Part shown: in pieces, positions 11,160-22,110 of the stretch
Layout of the letters: each line of letters starts with the position of its first letter
Numbering within the stretch: position 1 is the first letter of the stretch
Assembly (NCBI GenBank): GCA_018398815.1
Contig: CM031601.1
Coordinates: forward strand, 20,418,664-20,482,663
DNA from: Conus ventricosus
Taxonomy: Eukaryota; Mollusca; Gastropoda; Neogastropoda; Conidae
Direction of reading: 5' to 3'
DNA length: 64,000 nucleotides
Translations under genes and position numbers: made by a program
The notes under the pieces: model-generated
Seen by the model: only the letters and a program-made list of their open reading frames with translations
Database searches by the model: none
Told to the model about the DNA's origin: nothing

Positions 11160-12265
11160 GGACATGGGCCCCCCCAAAAAAAAAAACCCCCCTTTCCCCC
11201 AAACCCCCCAAATTCCCCCAACCCCCAAAAAAATCCCAAAAAACCCCCCATAAAACCCCAAAAAAAACCCCAAAACCCCCAAAAACCCCAAAAACCCCCC
11301 CAAAAACCCCCCCCCCTTTCCCAAAAAAAAAAAAAACCCCCCCCACAAAACTTTCCCCAAAAAAAAAAAACCCCCCCCCCCCAAAAAAAAAAAACCCCAA
11401 AATTCAAAGAAACCCCCCTTTAAAAACCCCCCAAAAAAAAAATTTTTCCAAAAACCCCTTTTTTAAAAAAAAACCAAAACCCCCCCCCCCCAAAAAAAAA
11501 AAAACCAAAAACCCCCACACCAACATCAACCAACAACCCCCCCCCCCCCAAAAAAAAAAAACAAAAAACCCCCCCCCAAAAAACATTTCCCCCCCCCCCC
11601 CCCCTTTTTTTTTTCCCCCCGGCCCCCCCCCCCCCCAAAAAAACCCAAAAACCCCCCCCTTTTTTTTTTCCCCCCCCCCCCCTTTTTTTTCCCCGTAAAA
11701 AAAAAGGGGTTTCCCCCCCGGGGGGGCCCCCCAAAAAACCCCCAAAAAAAATTTTTTTTTTTTTTTTTTTTTCACCCTTCCCCGCCAAAATAAAAAACCC
11801 CCCAAAAAAAAACCCCCAAAAAAAAACCCCAAAAATTTTTCCCCCCCCAAAAAGTAAAAAAAAAAATTTTCCCCCCCCCAAAACCAAAATTTAAAGGGGA
11901 AAAAGGGGAAAAACAACCCCCCCCCCAAAAAAAAACCCCCAAAAAACCCAAAAACCCCCCCCCTTTTGTTTAAAAACCCCCCCCCCCCCCCCATTTTGGC
12001 CCCCTTTTAAAATTTTTTTCCCCGTTTAAATTTTTGGGGCCCCCCCCAAATTTGAAAACCAAAAACCCCCCCCCCCCTAAACCCCCCCCAGGGCCCCCCC
12101 GGCCCGGGGGACAAAAGTTCCCCCAAAAAAAAAATTTTGGGAAAATTTTTTTAAAACCTTTTAAAATTTTTAAAATTTTTTTCCAATTTAAAAAAAAAAA
12201 AGGGGGGCCCCCCCCCCCTTTTTAAAAACCCCCCCTTTTTTTTTGTTTCCCAAAACTCCCCCAAA
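11160..12265. other. Homopolymer-run stretch, probably a consensus artefact
   Basis: For about 1.1 kb the sequence is almost entirely runs of 2-20 identical bases, mainly A and C, later also T and G. Mixed-base words of the kind found everywhere else are nearly absent. Proline/lysine or glycine/phenylalanine open frames across it follow from the composition. It separates two near-identical copies of the exon C region. This looks like failed consensus or base calling rather than a biological repeat. Confidence 0.75.
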
Positions 12266-12269
12266 AGCA

Positions 12270-13060
12270 TGTACCCACAGTAACATAGTCCCCACACATA
12301 GCTCAGTACCAACAGTCCACAGAGGTCCCCACACTTAGCATCAGTACCAACAGTCCACATAGTCCCACACTAGAATCAGTACCAGCAGTCCACAGATAGT
12401 CCCCACACATGCATCAGTACCAACAGTCCACAGTGAGTCCCCACTCATAGCATCAGTCCCAACAGTCCACATAGTCCCCACACATAGCAATCAGTACCAA
12501 CAGCCCACAGAGGTCCCCACCATAGCATCAGTACCAACAGTCCACATAGTCCCCACACATAGCATCAGTACAACAGTCCACAGAGAGTCCCCACACATAG
12601 CATCAGTACCAGCAGTCCACGATAGTCCCCACACATAGCATCAGAACCAACAGTCCACAGAGAGTCCCCACCATAGCATCAGTACCAACAGTCCACAGAG
12701 AGTCCCACACATAGCATCAATAGCAACAGTCCACATAGTTCCCACACATAGCATCAGTACCAACAGTCCACGAGAGTCCCCACACATAGCATCAGTACCA
12801 ACAGTCCACAGAGAGTCCCACACATAGCATCAGTACCAACAGTCCACATAGTTCCCACACATAGCATCAGTACCAACAGTCCACATAGTCCCCACACATA
12901 GCATCAGTATCAGCAGTCACACTAGTTCCCACACATAGCATCAGTACCAACAGTCCACATAGTCCCACACATAGCATCAGTACCAACAGTCCACAGCGAG
13001 TCCCCACACATAGCATCAGTACCAACAGTCCACAGTGAGTCTCCACACTCACAGCCACTG
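12270..13060. repeat. Second block of the AGCATCAGTACCAACAG minisatellite
   Basis: Units are the same as in the right part of 6720-9440, about 38 bp each. They lead into sequence that is nearly identical to that beginning near 9400. Confidence 0.9.
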
Positions 13061-13401
13061 TGCTAACAGTCCATACATGCCACATCGGTGTCAGCAGTCC
13101 TTAGAGAGCCTTTGTACAATGTCACACCAGTACTGACAGTGCACAGGGAATCCCATCAAACGCCGCCACACCCATACCAACAATCAAAAGGAGGCCCCAT
13201 ACATGCCATACTCTTTGTCCTTGCTTGCTCTCTATATCTGTCATGCTGGAAAAAATAGTGTATACACATACACTGTCTCTCACACAGATGTATACACAAG
13301 CTGATATTATCCAGGTGCATTTCATTGATGCATTTCAGTGCCTTTTGTTGCGTGAGAGATTTTTGAAGACAGATATCTTTGACTTGGCTGCAATCACACG
13401 C

Positions 13402-13451
<50 letters not shown>

Positions 13452-13861
13452 ATGCGCGTGGTGTAGTGTGTGTGTGCGTGTGTCTGTGTGTGTGTCTCGT
13501 CTGTTGTGTGTGTCTGTGTGTGTGGTCTCATCTGTGTGTGTGTGTGTGTGTTGTGTGTGTGTGTTTAAAACAGGTTTCCTGAGGCAACAGCTTCAGCTTG
13601 TGGAAGTGATTGTGCCGCCAGCAGGCTTCTATCCCAACCTGGACAACTTGAGGGAGACCTTCGGTGACACCCAAAACCGGGTGAAGTAAGTAGAACTGTA
13701 GTGACGCACACTTCAGGCTCACCCAGTACCACCTCTCCTAAAATGCTGAACATTACTACTTCAACACGCCTAACATTTACCATCACCCCAGAAAACACAG
13801 TACATTACCACTGTAAATCCTCTGAACATTGCCTGGCCAGATTCGCCAACATTTCCGCGCC
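13052..13861 (+). repeat. Near-identical duplicate of 9402-10212
   Basis: From the end of the minisatellite (ACTCACAGCC) through the TG tract, exon C, its donor and the following intron to CATTTCCGC, the two segments match apart from small indels and a few substitutions. The duplicate ends exactly at the N gap. A retained alternative haplotype or overlapping contig end explains it at least as well as a true tandem duplication. Confidence 0.85.
13574..13685 (+). CDS. MGAT4-like exon C, second copy
   Basis: Acceptor AAAACAG and donor GTAAGT are the same as in the first copy. It is two bases shorter: a G is missing after CTTCAG and a T is missing from TTGTTGG. Upstream of the conserved VEVIVPPAGFYPN block this copy therefore reads FLRQQLQ instead of PEATASGL. 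Only one of the two can be in phase with exon B, and the consensus may be wrong in both. The downstream part, LDNLRETFGDTQNRV, is the same. Confidence 0.7.
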
Positions 13862-13961
13862 NNNNNNNNNNNNNNNNNNNNNNNNNNNNNNNNNNNNNNN
13901 NNNNNNNNNNNNNNNNNNNNNNNNNNNNNNNNNNNNNNNNNNNNNNNNNNNNNNNNNNNNN
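13862..13961. other. Scaffold gap of 100 N
   Basis: Exactly 100 N, the conventional size for a gap of unknown length. Exons that should follow exon C could be hidden here. Confidence 0.99.
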
Positions 13962-14019
13962 TAAAATTTTTTGGGTTTTTGGATTTACTGAAGAGTGCAG
14001 CTATATGTTTCTCTTGTTG

Positions 14020-15690
14020 ATCTTAAGTGAAGAGTACAGACTGTTACATCTCTTGATGATCCTAAATTGATCCTAAGTGAAGAGTGTCTTGTCATGTCTC
14101 CTGTCGATCCTAAGTGAAGTGTGTAGACTTTTATGTCCCTTGTTGATCCAAAATTGATGCTGAGTGAAGAGTGTAGACTCTCTGTCCTTTATATATCTTA
14201 TGTGAAGAGTGTGCTCTGCTGGGTTCCCTTGCTGATTCTAGGCAAAGAATGCAGACTGCTATTTTCCTTGGTGATCCTAAGTAAAGGGTGTTGTCTGTAT
14301 GTTCTTATGTTCCTGTGTTGATAGTATGTGAAGTGTACTGACTGTATGTTCCCATGTTAACAGTATGTGAAGTGTACTGACTGTATGTTCACATGTTAAT
14401 AATATGTGAAGTGAAGATGTATGTTCCTTGTTAACATTGTGAAGTGTATGACTGTATTTCCCCTTTTTAATAGTATGTGAAGTGTACTGATGTATGTTCC
14501 CATGTTAATAGTATGTGAAGTGCACTGATTGTATGTTCCCATGTTAACATATGTGAAGTGTACTGACTGTATGTTCACATGTGAAATGCACAGACTGTAT
14601 GTTCCCTTTGTTAACAGTATGTGAAGTGTACTGACTGTATGTTCCCATGTTAACAGTATGTGAAGTGTACTGACTGTATGTTCACATGTGAAATGCACTG
14701 ACTGTATGTTCCCTTGTTAACAGTATGTGAAGTGTACTGACTGTATGTTCCCTTGTTAACAGTATGTGAAGTGTACTGACTGTATGTTCCCTTGTTAACA
14801 GTATGTGAAGTGTACTGAACTGTATGTTCACATGTTAATAGTATGTGAAGTGTACTGACTGTATGTTCCCTTGTTAACAGTATGTGAAGTGTACTGACTG
14901 TATGTTCCCATGTTAACAGTATGTGAAGTATACTGACTGTATGTTCCCTTGTTAACAGTATGTGAAGTGTACTGACTGTATGTTCCCTTGTTAATGTATG
15001 TGAAGTGTACTGACTGTATGTTCCATGTAAATAGTACGTGAAGTGTACTGACTGTATGTTCCCATGTTAACAGTATGTGAAGTGTATGACTGTATGTTCC
15101 CTTGTTAATAGTATGTGAAGTGCACTGACTGTATGTTCCCTTGTTAATAGTTTGTGAAGTGTACTGACTGTATGTTCCCTTGTTAATAGTATGTGAAGTG
15201 TACTGACTGTATGTTTCCATATTAATAGTATGTGAAATGCACTGACTGTATGTTTCCCATATTAATAGGATGTGAAGTGCACTGACTGTATGTTCCCCAT
15301 GTTAATAGTTTGTGAAGTGTACTGACTGTATATTAATATGTTCCCATGTTAGTAGTATGTGAAGTGCATGACTGTATGTTTCCATATTAATAGTATGTGA
15401 AGTGCACTGACTGTATGTTCCCATGTTAATAGTTTGTGAAGTGTACTGACTGTATATTAAATAGTTCCCATGTTAATAGTATGTAAAGTACACTGACTGT
15501 ATCATACAGTCAGTGTACTTTACATACTATTAACATGGAGTTGTATGTTTCCATATTCATAGTATGTGAAGTGCACTGACTGTATGTTCCCTTGTTAATA
15601 TGTATGTGAAGTGTACTGACTGTATGTTCCCATGTTAATAGTATGTGAAGTGCACTGACTGTATGTTCCTGTAGTATGTGAAGAGTGCAT
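14020..15690. repeat. Minisatellite, about 37-39-bp units (first subfamily)
   Basis: Units read ACTGACTGTATGTTCCC-TGTTAACAGTATGTGAAGTGT with variants. The stretch 13962-14320 is a more diverged, longer-period lead-in with GATCCTAAGTGAAGAGTG. The frames that appear open on either strand are periodic peptides produced by the repeat. Confidence 0.93.
15468..15538. repeat. Perfect 35-bp-arm palindrome inside the array
   Basis: 15468-15502 (starting CCATGTTAATAGTATG) is exactly reverse-complemented at 15504-15538, with a single base between. The array therefore reverses direction for one unit and returns. Confidence 0.9.
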
Positions 15691-16400
15691 ACTGTATGTT
15701 CCATTGTTGATCCTAAGTGAAGAGTGCAGACTGTAAGTTCCATTGCTGATCCAAAGTGAAGAGTGCACACTGTATGTTCCATTGCTGATCCAAAGTGAAG
15801 AGTGCACACTGTATGTTCCATTGCTGATCCAAAGTGAAGAGTGCACACTGTATGTTCCATTGCTGATCCAAAGTGAAGAGTGCACACTGTATGTTCCATC
15901 GCTGATCCAAAGTGAAGAGTGCAGACTGTATGTTCCATTGCTGATCCAAAGTGAAGAGTGCACAACTGTATGTTCCATTGCTGATCCAAAGTGAAGAGTG
16001 CACACTGTATGTTCCATTGCTGATCCAAAGTGAAGAGTGCACACTGTATGTTCCATTGCTGATCCAAAAGTGAAGAGTGCAACTGTATGTTCCATTGCTG
16101 ATCCAAAGTGAAGAGTGCACACTGTATGTTCCATTGCTGATCCAAAGTGAAGAGTGCACACTGTATGTTCCATTGCTGATCCAAAGTGAAGAGTGCACAC
16201 TGTATGTTCCATTGCTGATCCAAAGTGAAGAGTGCACACTGTATGTTCCATTGCTGATCCAAAGTGAAGAGTGCACACTGTATGTTCCATTGCTGATCCA
16301 AAGTGAAGAGTGCACACTGTATGTTCCATGCACACTGTATGTTCCATTGCTGATCCAAAGTGAAGAGTGCAGACTGTATGTTCCATTGTTGATTCTAAGT
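15690..16400. repeat. Minisatellite, 38-bp units (second subfamily)
   Basis: Highly homogeneous units contain GCACACTGTATGTTCC-ATTGCTGATCCAAAGTGAAGAGT, about 18 copies. Homogeneity is much higher than in the flanking blocks, pointing to recent expansion. The periodic minus-strand open frames here are not genes. Confidence 0.93.
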
Positions 16401-17470
16401 GAAGAGTGCAGACGGTATTATTCCATAGTATATGAAGAGTGCAGACTGTATGTTTCCATAGTATATGAGAGTGCAGACTGTATGTTTCCATAGTATATGA
16501 AGAGTGCAGACTGTATGTTTCCATAGTATATGAAGAGTGCAGACGGTGTGTTTTCATAGTATATGAAGAGTGCAGACTGTATGTTTCCATAGTATATGAA
16601 GAGTGCAGACTGTATGTTTCCATAGTATATGAAGAGTGCAGACTGTATGTTTCCATAGTATATGAAGAGTGCAGACGGTGTGTTTTCATAGTATATTAAG
16701 AGTGCAGACTGTATGTTTCCATGTATATGAAGAGTGCAGACGGTGTGTTTTCATAGTATATTAAGAGTGCAGACTGTATGTTTCCATAGTATATGAAGAG
16801 TGCAGACGGTGTGTTTTCATAGTATATGAAGAGTGCAGACTGTATGTTTCCATAGTATATTTAAGAGTGCAGACGGTGTGTTTTCATAGTATATTAAGAG
16901 TGCAGACTGTAGTTTATGAGAGGGGCAGACTGTATGTTTCCATAGTATATGAAGAGTGCAGCGGTGTGTTTTCATAGTATATTAAGAGTGCAGACTGTAT
17001 GTTTCCATAGTATATGAGAGTGCAGACTGTATGTTTCCATAGTATATGAAGAGTGCAGACGGTGTGTTTTCATAGTATTATTAAGAGTGCAGACTGTATG
17101 TTTCCATAGTATATGAAGAGTGCAGCGGTGTGTTTTCATAGTATATGAGAGTGCAGACTGTATGTTTCCATAGTATATTAAGAGTGCAGACTGTATGTTT
17201 CCATAGTATATGAAGATGCAGACTGTATGTTTCCATAGTATATGAAGAGGCAGACTGTATGTTTCCATAGTATATGAAGAGTGCAGACGTATGTTTCCAT
17301 AGTATATGAAGAGTGCAGACGGTGTTTTCCATAGTATATGAAGAGTGCAGACTGTTGTTTCCATAGTATATGAAGAGTGCAGACGGTATTATTCCGTAGT
17401 ATATGAAGAGTGCAGACTGTATGTTTCCATAGTATATGAAGAGTGCAGACTGTTTGTTTCCATAGATTAT
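16400..17470. repeat. Minisatellite, about 33-bp units (third subfamily)
   Basis: Units read GAAGAGTGCAGACTGTATGT-TTCCATAGTATAT, about 31 copies with scattered deletions. The last few hundred bases (to 17762) revert to the GATCCTAAGTGAAGAGTG form. Confidence 0.92.
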
Positions 17471-17763
17471 GTTAGAGTGCAGACTGTATCTTCCATTGTT
17501 GATCCAAAATGAAGAGCACTGGCTGTATATTTCCTTGTTGATCCTAAAAGTGTAGATTGTTATGCCCCTTGTTGATCCTAAGTGGAGAGTGTAGACTATA
17601 GGTTTCCTTATTGATCATAAGTAAAGAGTGTATATTGTATGTTCCTTGTTGATCCTAAGTAAAGAGTGTAGACTGTAGGTTTGCTTATTGATCATTAGTG
17701 AAGAATAATGCATGTTGTATATTCCTTGTTGATCCCAAGTGAAGAGTGCAGACTGCTGTGCAG
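17470..17763. repeat. Degenerate end of the array reaching the next acceptor
   Basis: Diverged units run to GATCCCAAGTGAAGAGTGCA, then GACTGCTGTGCAG, which is the acceptor of the exon at 17764. The unit's AAGAGTGCAGACTG phrase is thus a copy of the intron's 3' end. Confidence 0.8.
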
Positions 17764-17913
17764 ACAAGCAGGAGAAGGGTCACATGGGGGTGACGGGTGT
17801 GGTGCCCAAGGCCCAGCGTCAGCCTCCAAATGACTGGGACCCCACAGGGGCTGTTGAGTGCATCCTGGCCAAAAGTGCGTGATCTGCCTGCTCAGCTCAC
17901 CAACTTCATGAAG
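17764..17913 (+). CDS. Unidentified protein, exon 1 seen
   Basis: The exon lies between GCTGTGCAG (ending 17763) and GTCAGT (17914). It encodes KQEKGHMGVTGVV, then RQPPNDWDPTGAVE, ILAK and, after a one-base shift in an AAAA run, VRDLPAQLTNFMK. Removing one A from that run gives a continuous frame that exits in phase 0 and joins the coiled-coil segment at 19955. The frame, splice signals and composition support a real exon. I do not recognise the protein. It is on the same strand as the MGAT4-like gene, but I know no reason to join them, so it is treated as a separate gene. The indel may be a sequencing error. Confidence 0.6.
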
Positions 17914-18162
17914 GTCAGTGGTTTGACTGAAGGATGGGTCAAGGTTTGTAGATGGTGGTGTGGCTGTCAGTTGTCATGTCACAGTTATACATTCCTGATC
18001 TAGATATGCCAGGTTTGGGAGGTTCATTTTACAGTATTTGGAATGTCAAGTTTCTTGTGTGCAGGTTTTTTTTCTTCTCCATTTTTTTTATTTCAGCGTG
18101 TTAGAGTTCATGGAGAGAGTAGTTTCAGCTGTTGGCCATATTTGCCTCAGTTATTGATTGTC
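17914..18162 (+). other. Intron sequence
   Basis: T-rich intron sequence between the donor at 17914 and the TTAA of the third piggyBac-like element. I see nothing further in it. Confidence 0.5.
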
Positions 18163-19640
18163 TTAACCCACTGCCTACCGCATCGACTGAGGTCAACCGC
18201 GAGTTTCCTTATCTGAATACCGGATCAACTGAGATCAACTGCTGAATACTAGGTCAAAGACTTTGACTTTCACTAGTGCATATCCCAGAATGCAATTATG
18301 ACAGAAGTCTTCCAGTAGGACCGTTTCTGGATGCCTTTTGTTTTCTGTTGCAAGAGTTTTGGTGGAGTAGTTTTGCTGCTATGAATTTTCAAAGTTCAGC
18401 TTTTTTCGTGAAGATTTTCTGGAAAAATGGTGGATCAAGTAACTGCAACTTGTAGAATCCATTTTCTGATGTGATAGTGATGAAGAGAGCGTGTTTGAGG
18501 GCTGCACTCTTGAAGAAGTTTTGAAGTGAGACGATTCGGACGTCAATCCTGACCTAGTTATAAATAATGATCGACTGCTGACTGATTTTGATGCCAGAAT
18601 TGATAATGATTCGGGTGATGAAAATGACGATGTCAAATTGCCCATTGCTGCAGGGCCCAGCCACCCCAAAAAAGAAAATTTGGAAAATAAAAGCTGCTAG
18701 AGATTCTTTAACTGTTGACTGGAGTGTGGTAGGCTACAAGAAGTGGAAGCCTAAAAAAAACTTCCACTTGTTTTGACAGCCAGGAAATCGGGTCAGTCAG
18801 TGGGTGTGGCCCATGATTTGCTTGTGGGAGCGACACCTTTAGCCTTTTAATTTCAGAAGAATTTTGGCAGACTTTGAGCAAGAAACCAATTTATTTGCTG
18901 CACAAATGCAAGCAGAAAAGGATGAAGATAAACTCTGGCCTAAATTAAAAACTGCCTCGTTTATCGAAAAACAAAGAGGAGATGGACAAGAGGTACATCA
19001 TCACCATAGTTTGTGTGTGTGTGTCTTGGGGGGAGGGGGAGGGGTGTGATTACTCAGTGCACTTGTGCAAAAAAGCACATTTTTGCTGAATTCCATCACA
19101 GTTTAAAGTCAGTATTCAGTAATGTGTTCTTGTTATTTTTTCCTTCAGTAGTTGAGACAAATTTACTGTATGTGATACCTTCAGTTTAAAAAAGTTGTTG
19201 AAGTTTGGTTTTTTTTTTCCCTTAACAACAAAAGTTAATTATTTAGTGTGCAGAGCATATAGAATGACTTTATTTTGTTCCTGAAGGTTTCAGTAGTTTG
19301 TTTAGACTTGCAAAATCACTATGTGCTCCGAATCCTTGACATTCTGTGGGTTCAGTGAATTTAGGGCAAATTGTTTCAGCACTGAGAACACTGAAGTAGA
19401 GTTAGTCTGTCTTTTTTTTTTCCTCGTGTACCAGTTCACTACATGTGGGAAAAATGGCTGTTTTGGATGGAGTGATGTGTTTGAAATTTTTTCATTAATG
19501 TTATAGAATAGGAGTAACAAGCAAATTTTTTTTTATGAAGTTTCTTTATGGTGAGTGTCTATATGTTGCAGAGTTACCTCACTTGGCGTGGTATTCTCAT
19601 AGTCATGTAGCACAAAGTCATGTGGTTGGCAGAGGGTTAA
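18163..19640 (+). mobile_element. piggyBac-like element C, internally deleted
   Basis: TTAA occurs at 18163-18166 and 19637-19640. The ends CCCACTGCCTACCGCAT and, read inward from the right, CCCTCTGCCAACCACAT are inverted repeats with three or four mismatches over 17 bases. At 1.47 kb it is shorter than an autonomous element and keeps only N-terminal transposase remnants, so it was probably mobilised in trans or deleted after insertion. Its ends differ from those of element A, so it is a separate family. It lies in the intron between the exons at 17764 and 19955. Confidence 0.7.
18440..18995 (+). pseudogene. Remnant of piggyBac transposase N-terminus
   Basis: Across several frames the sequence reads DEESVFEGCTLEEVL, DFDARIDNDSGDENDD, then VDWSVVGYKKWKP and finally ETNLFAAQMQAEKDEDK. 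The acidic start, the W-x-x-x-xYxxW-type block and the TNLYAxQ-like block match the N-terminal third of piggyBac transposases. Stops and frameshifts separate the pieces and the catalytic domain is absent. Confidence 0.62.
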
Positions 19641-19954
19641 AGAGTCCGCAGGAGTGTTATCGGTAGACAGAAATGGACATGAGAATTGGGGAATATTTAG
19701 GAATATTGATTGTATGTATGTCATGGAGGTGTTGGATTGTCCACAACATGTGCACAATGCAGTTTATTCAGCAAACATAGGTGCACTGAAACAAACACAC
19801 ACTCCAGCTTAAATAATGGTAGGATGATTGTTATGAGTTTAGGAACTCTGTATTGACGCACAGGTTGAGGAAAAGTCCTAAATGATTTGGAGGAAGTAAG
19901 GTAAAAAAACTGTGATAGGGGTTGGTTTATCCTGGAGTTGAAATTGTGTTTCAG
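19641..19954 (+). other. Intron sequence before the coiled-coil exon
   Basis: Intron sequence ending with TGTGTTTCAG at 19945-19954. I see no other feature. Confidence 0.5.
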
Positions 19955-20132
19955 GCGGTGGAGAGTCGACTGCAGAAGATCGAGGAGCGCCTGGACGGAA
20001 ATGGAAGGCAAGGTGAGCAGCGAGGAACCAGAAGACCAGTACGACAGGGTCGGTGAAGTGAAGCAGCATTTGGACACCCTGGACCAGCGTCTGCTACTCC
20101 TGGAAAACAGGGTCACTCTGCTGGAGGCCAAG
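19955..20132 (+). CDS. Unidentified protein, coiled-coil exon
   Basis: After TGTGTTTCAG the exon encodes AVESRLQKIEERLDGNGRQ. A one-base frame change follows, then EPEDQYDRVGEVKQHL, DTLDQRLLLLENRV and TLLEAK. Hydrophobic residues recur with heptad spacing, so it forms a coiled coil, probably for oligomerisation. It joins in phase 0 to the exon ending at 17913. A GTGAGC donor at 20013 could end the first part, making the second part a separate exon or intron sequence. Otherwise the exon is continuous with an indel and ends at GTCATT (20133). The tail of this exon, AACAGGGTCACTCTGCTGGA, is the seed of the array that follows. Confidence 0.55.
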
Positions 20133-22110
20133 GTCATTGTCTTGTCTGTGTCAACAGGGTCACTCTGCTGATGTGTCAACAGGGTCACTCTGCTGATGTG
20201 TCAACAGGGTTACCCTGCTGATGTGTCAACAAGGTCACTGCTGATGTGTCAACAGGGTCACTGCTGATGTGTCAACAGGGTCACTGCTGATGTGTCAACA
20301 GGGTCACTGGCCGTTGTGTCAATGGTCATTCTGCCGATGTGTCAGCAGGTCCACTTTGCTGATATGTCAGCAGGGTCACTGCTGATGTGTCAACAGGGTC
20401 ACTGCTGATGTGTCAACAGGGCCACTGCCGATGTGTCAACAGGGTCACTGCTGATGTGTCAACAGGATTACTCTACTGATGTGTGTACAGGGTTACTGCC
20501 AAAGCGTCAACAGGGGCACTGCTGATGTGTCAACAGGATTACTCTACTGATGTGTGTACAGGGTCACTGCTGATGTGTCAACAGGGGCACTGCTGATGTG
20601 TTAACAGGGTCATTTCTGCCGATGTGTTAACAGGGTCACTGCTAATTTGACAACAGGGTCACTCTGCTCTGTTGGTGTGTCAACAGGGTCATTCTGCTGA
20701 GGTGTCAACAGGGTCACTCTGCCGAGGTGTCAACAGGGTCACTTTGCTGATGTGTCAAAAGAGTCACTATGCCAATGTGTCAACATGATAACTCTGCTCT
20801 GCCGATTTGTCAAGAGGGTCAGTCTGCTGGTGTGTTAACAAGGTCACTCTTTTGAAGTGTAACCAAGTCACTCTCATGAGATCTCAAGAGCGTCACACTG
20901 CCGAGGTATCAACAGGGGCACTATGCCAATATGTCAGTAGGGTCACTCTGCCAATTATGTCAACAGAGTCACTATGCTGATGTGTCAACAGGGACACTGC
21001 TGATGTGTCAACAGGGTCACCTGCCGATATGTCAACAGGGTCACTCTGCCAGTGTGTTAACAATCACTGTGCTGATGTGTCCACAGGGTCACACTGCCAG
21101 TGTGTCAACAGGGTCACTCTGCTGATGTGTCAACAAGGTCACTATGCTGAAGTGTCAACAGGGTCACTCTGCTTTGCTGATGTGTTAACATGGTCACTGT
21201 TCTGATGTGTTAACTGGGTCACTCTGCTCTGCTGATGTGTCAATAGGTCACTTGCTGATGTGTCAACAGGGTCACTATGCTGAAGTGTCAACAGGGTCAC
21301 TCTGCTTTGCTGATGTGTTAACATGGTCACTGTTCTGATGTGTAACTGGTCACTCTGCTCTGCTGATGTGTCAATAGGGTCACTGCTGATGTGTCAACAG
21401 GGTCACTATGCTGAAGTGTCAACAAGGTCACTCTGCTCTGCTGATGTGTTAACATGGTCACTGTTCTGATGTGTTAACTGGGTCACTCTGCTCTGCTGAT
21501 GTGTCAATAGGGTCACTCTGCTGATGTGTCAACAAGGTCACTATGCTGAAGTGTCAACAAGGTCACTCTGCTCTGCTGATGTGTTAACATGGTCACTGTT
21601 CTGATGTGTTAACTGGGTCACTCTGCTCTGCTGATGTGTCAATAGGGTCACTGTGCTGATGTGTCAACAGGGTCACTCTGCTGAAGTGTCGGCAGGGTCA
21701 CTCTGCTCTGCTGATGTGTTAACAGGTCACTCCCGCTAATGTGTCAACTGGGTCACTCTGCTCTGCTGATGTGTCAATAGGGTCACTGTGCTGATGTGTC
21801 AACAGGGTCACTATGCTGAAGTGTCAGCAGGTCACTGCTGATGTGTCAACAGGGACACTCTGCTGATGTGTCAACAGGGTCACTTGCTCATGTGTCAATA
21901 GGGTCACTCCGCTGATGTGTCAACAAGGACACTCTGCTGGTGTCAACAGGGTCACTCTGCTGATGTGTCAACAGGGTCACTCCGCTGATGTGTCAGCAGG
22001 GACACTCTGCTCATGTGTCAACAAGGACACTCTGCTGGTGTCAACAGGGTCACTCTGCTGATGTGTCAACAGGGTCACTCTGCTGATGTGTCAACAGGGT
22101 CACTCTGCTG
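20133..22110. repeat. Minisatellite, about 22-25-bp units
   Basis: Units read GGTCACTCTGCTGATGTGTCAACA, over 80 copies. A higher-order period of about 125-130 bp (GTTAACATGGTCACTGTTC, then GTGTTAACTGGGTC) repeats between 21160 and 21760. The unit copies the last codons of the upstream exon joined to an intron-like GTGTCAACAG. Confidence 0.93.

Noticed and set aside
11135..11994. Proline/lysine-rich and glycine/phenylalanine-rich proteins
   Set aside because: Produced by homopolymer runs in a segment that looks like a consensus artefact.
15510..16689. Minus-strand open frames of 282 and 364 codons
   Set aside because: They are periodic peptides from 38- and 33-bp units that are not stop-containing in that frame. 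No start context, no domain, and indels shift the frame between units.
14020..17470. Centromeric or telomeric satellite
   Set aside because: No telomere motif, and short intragenic arrays of several unrelated families lie between exons of genes, which fits minisatellites better.
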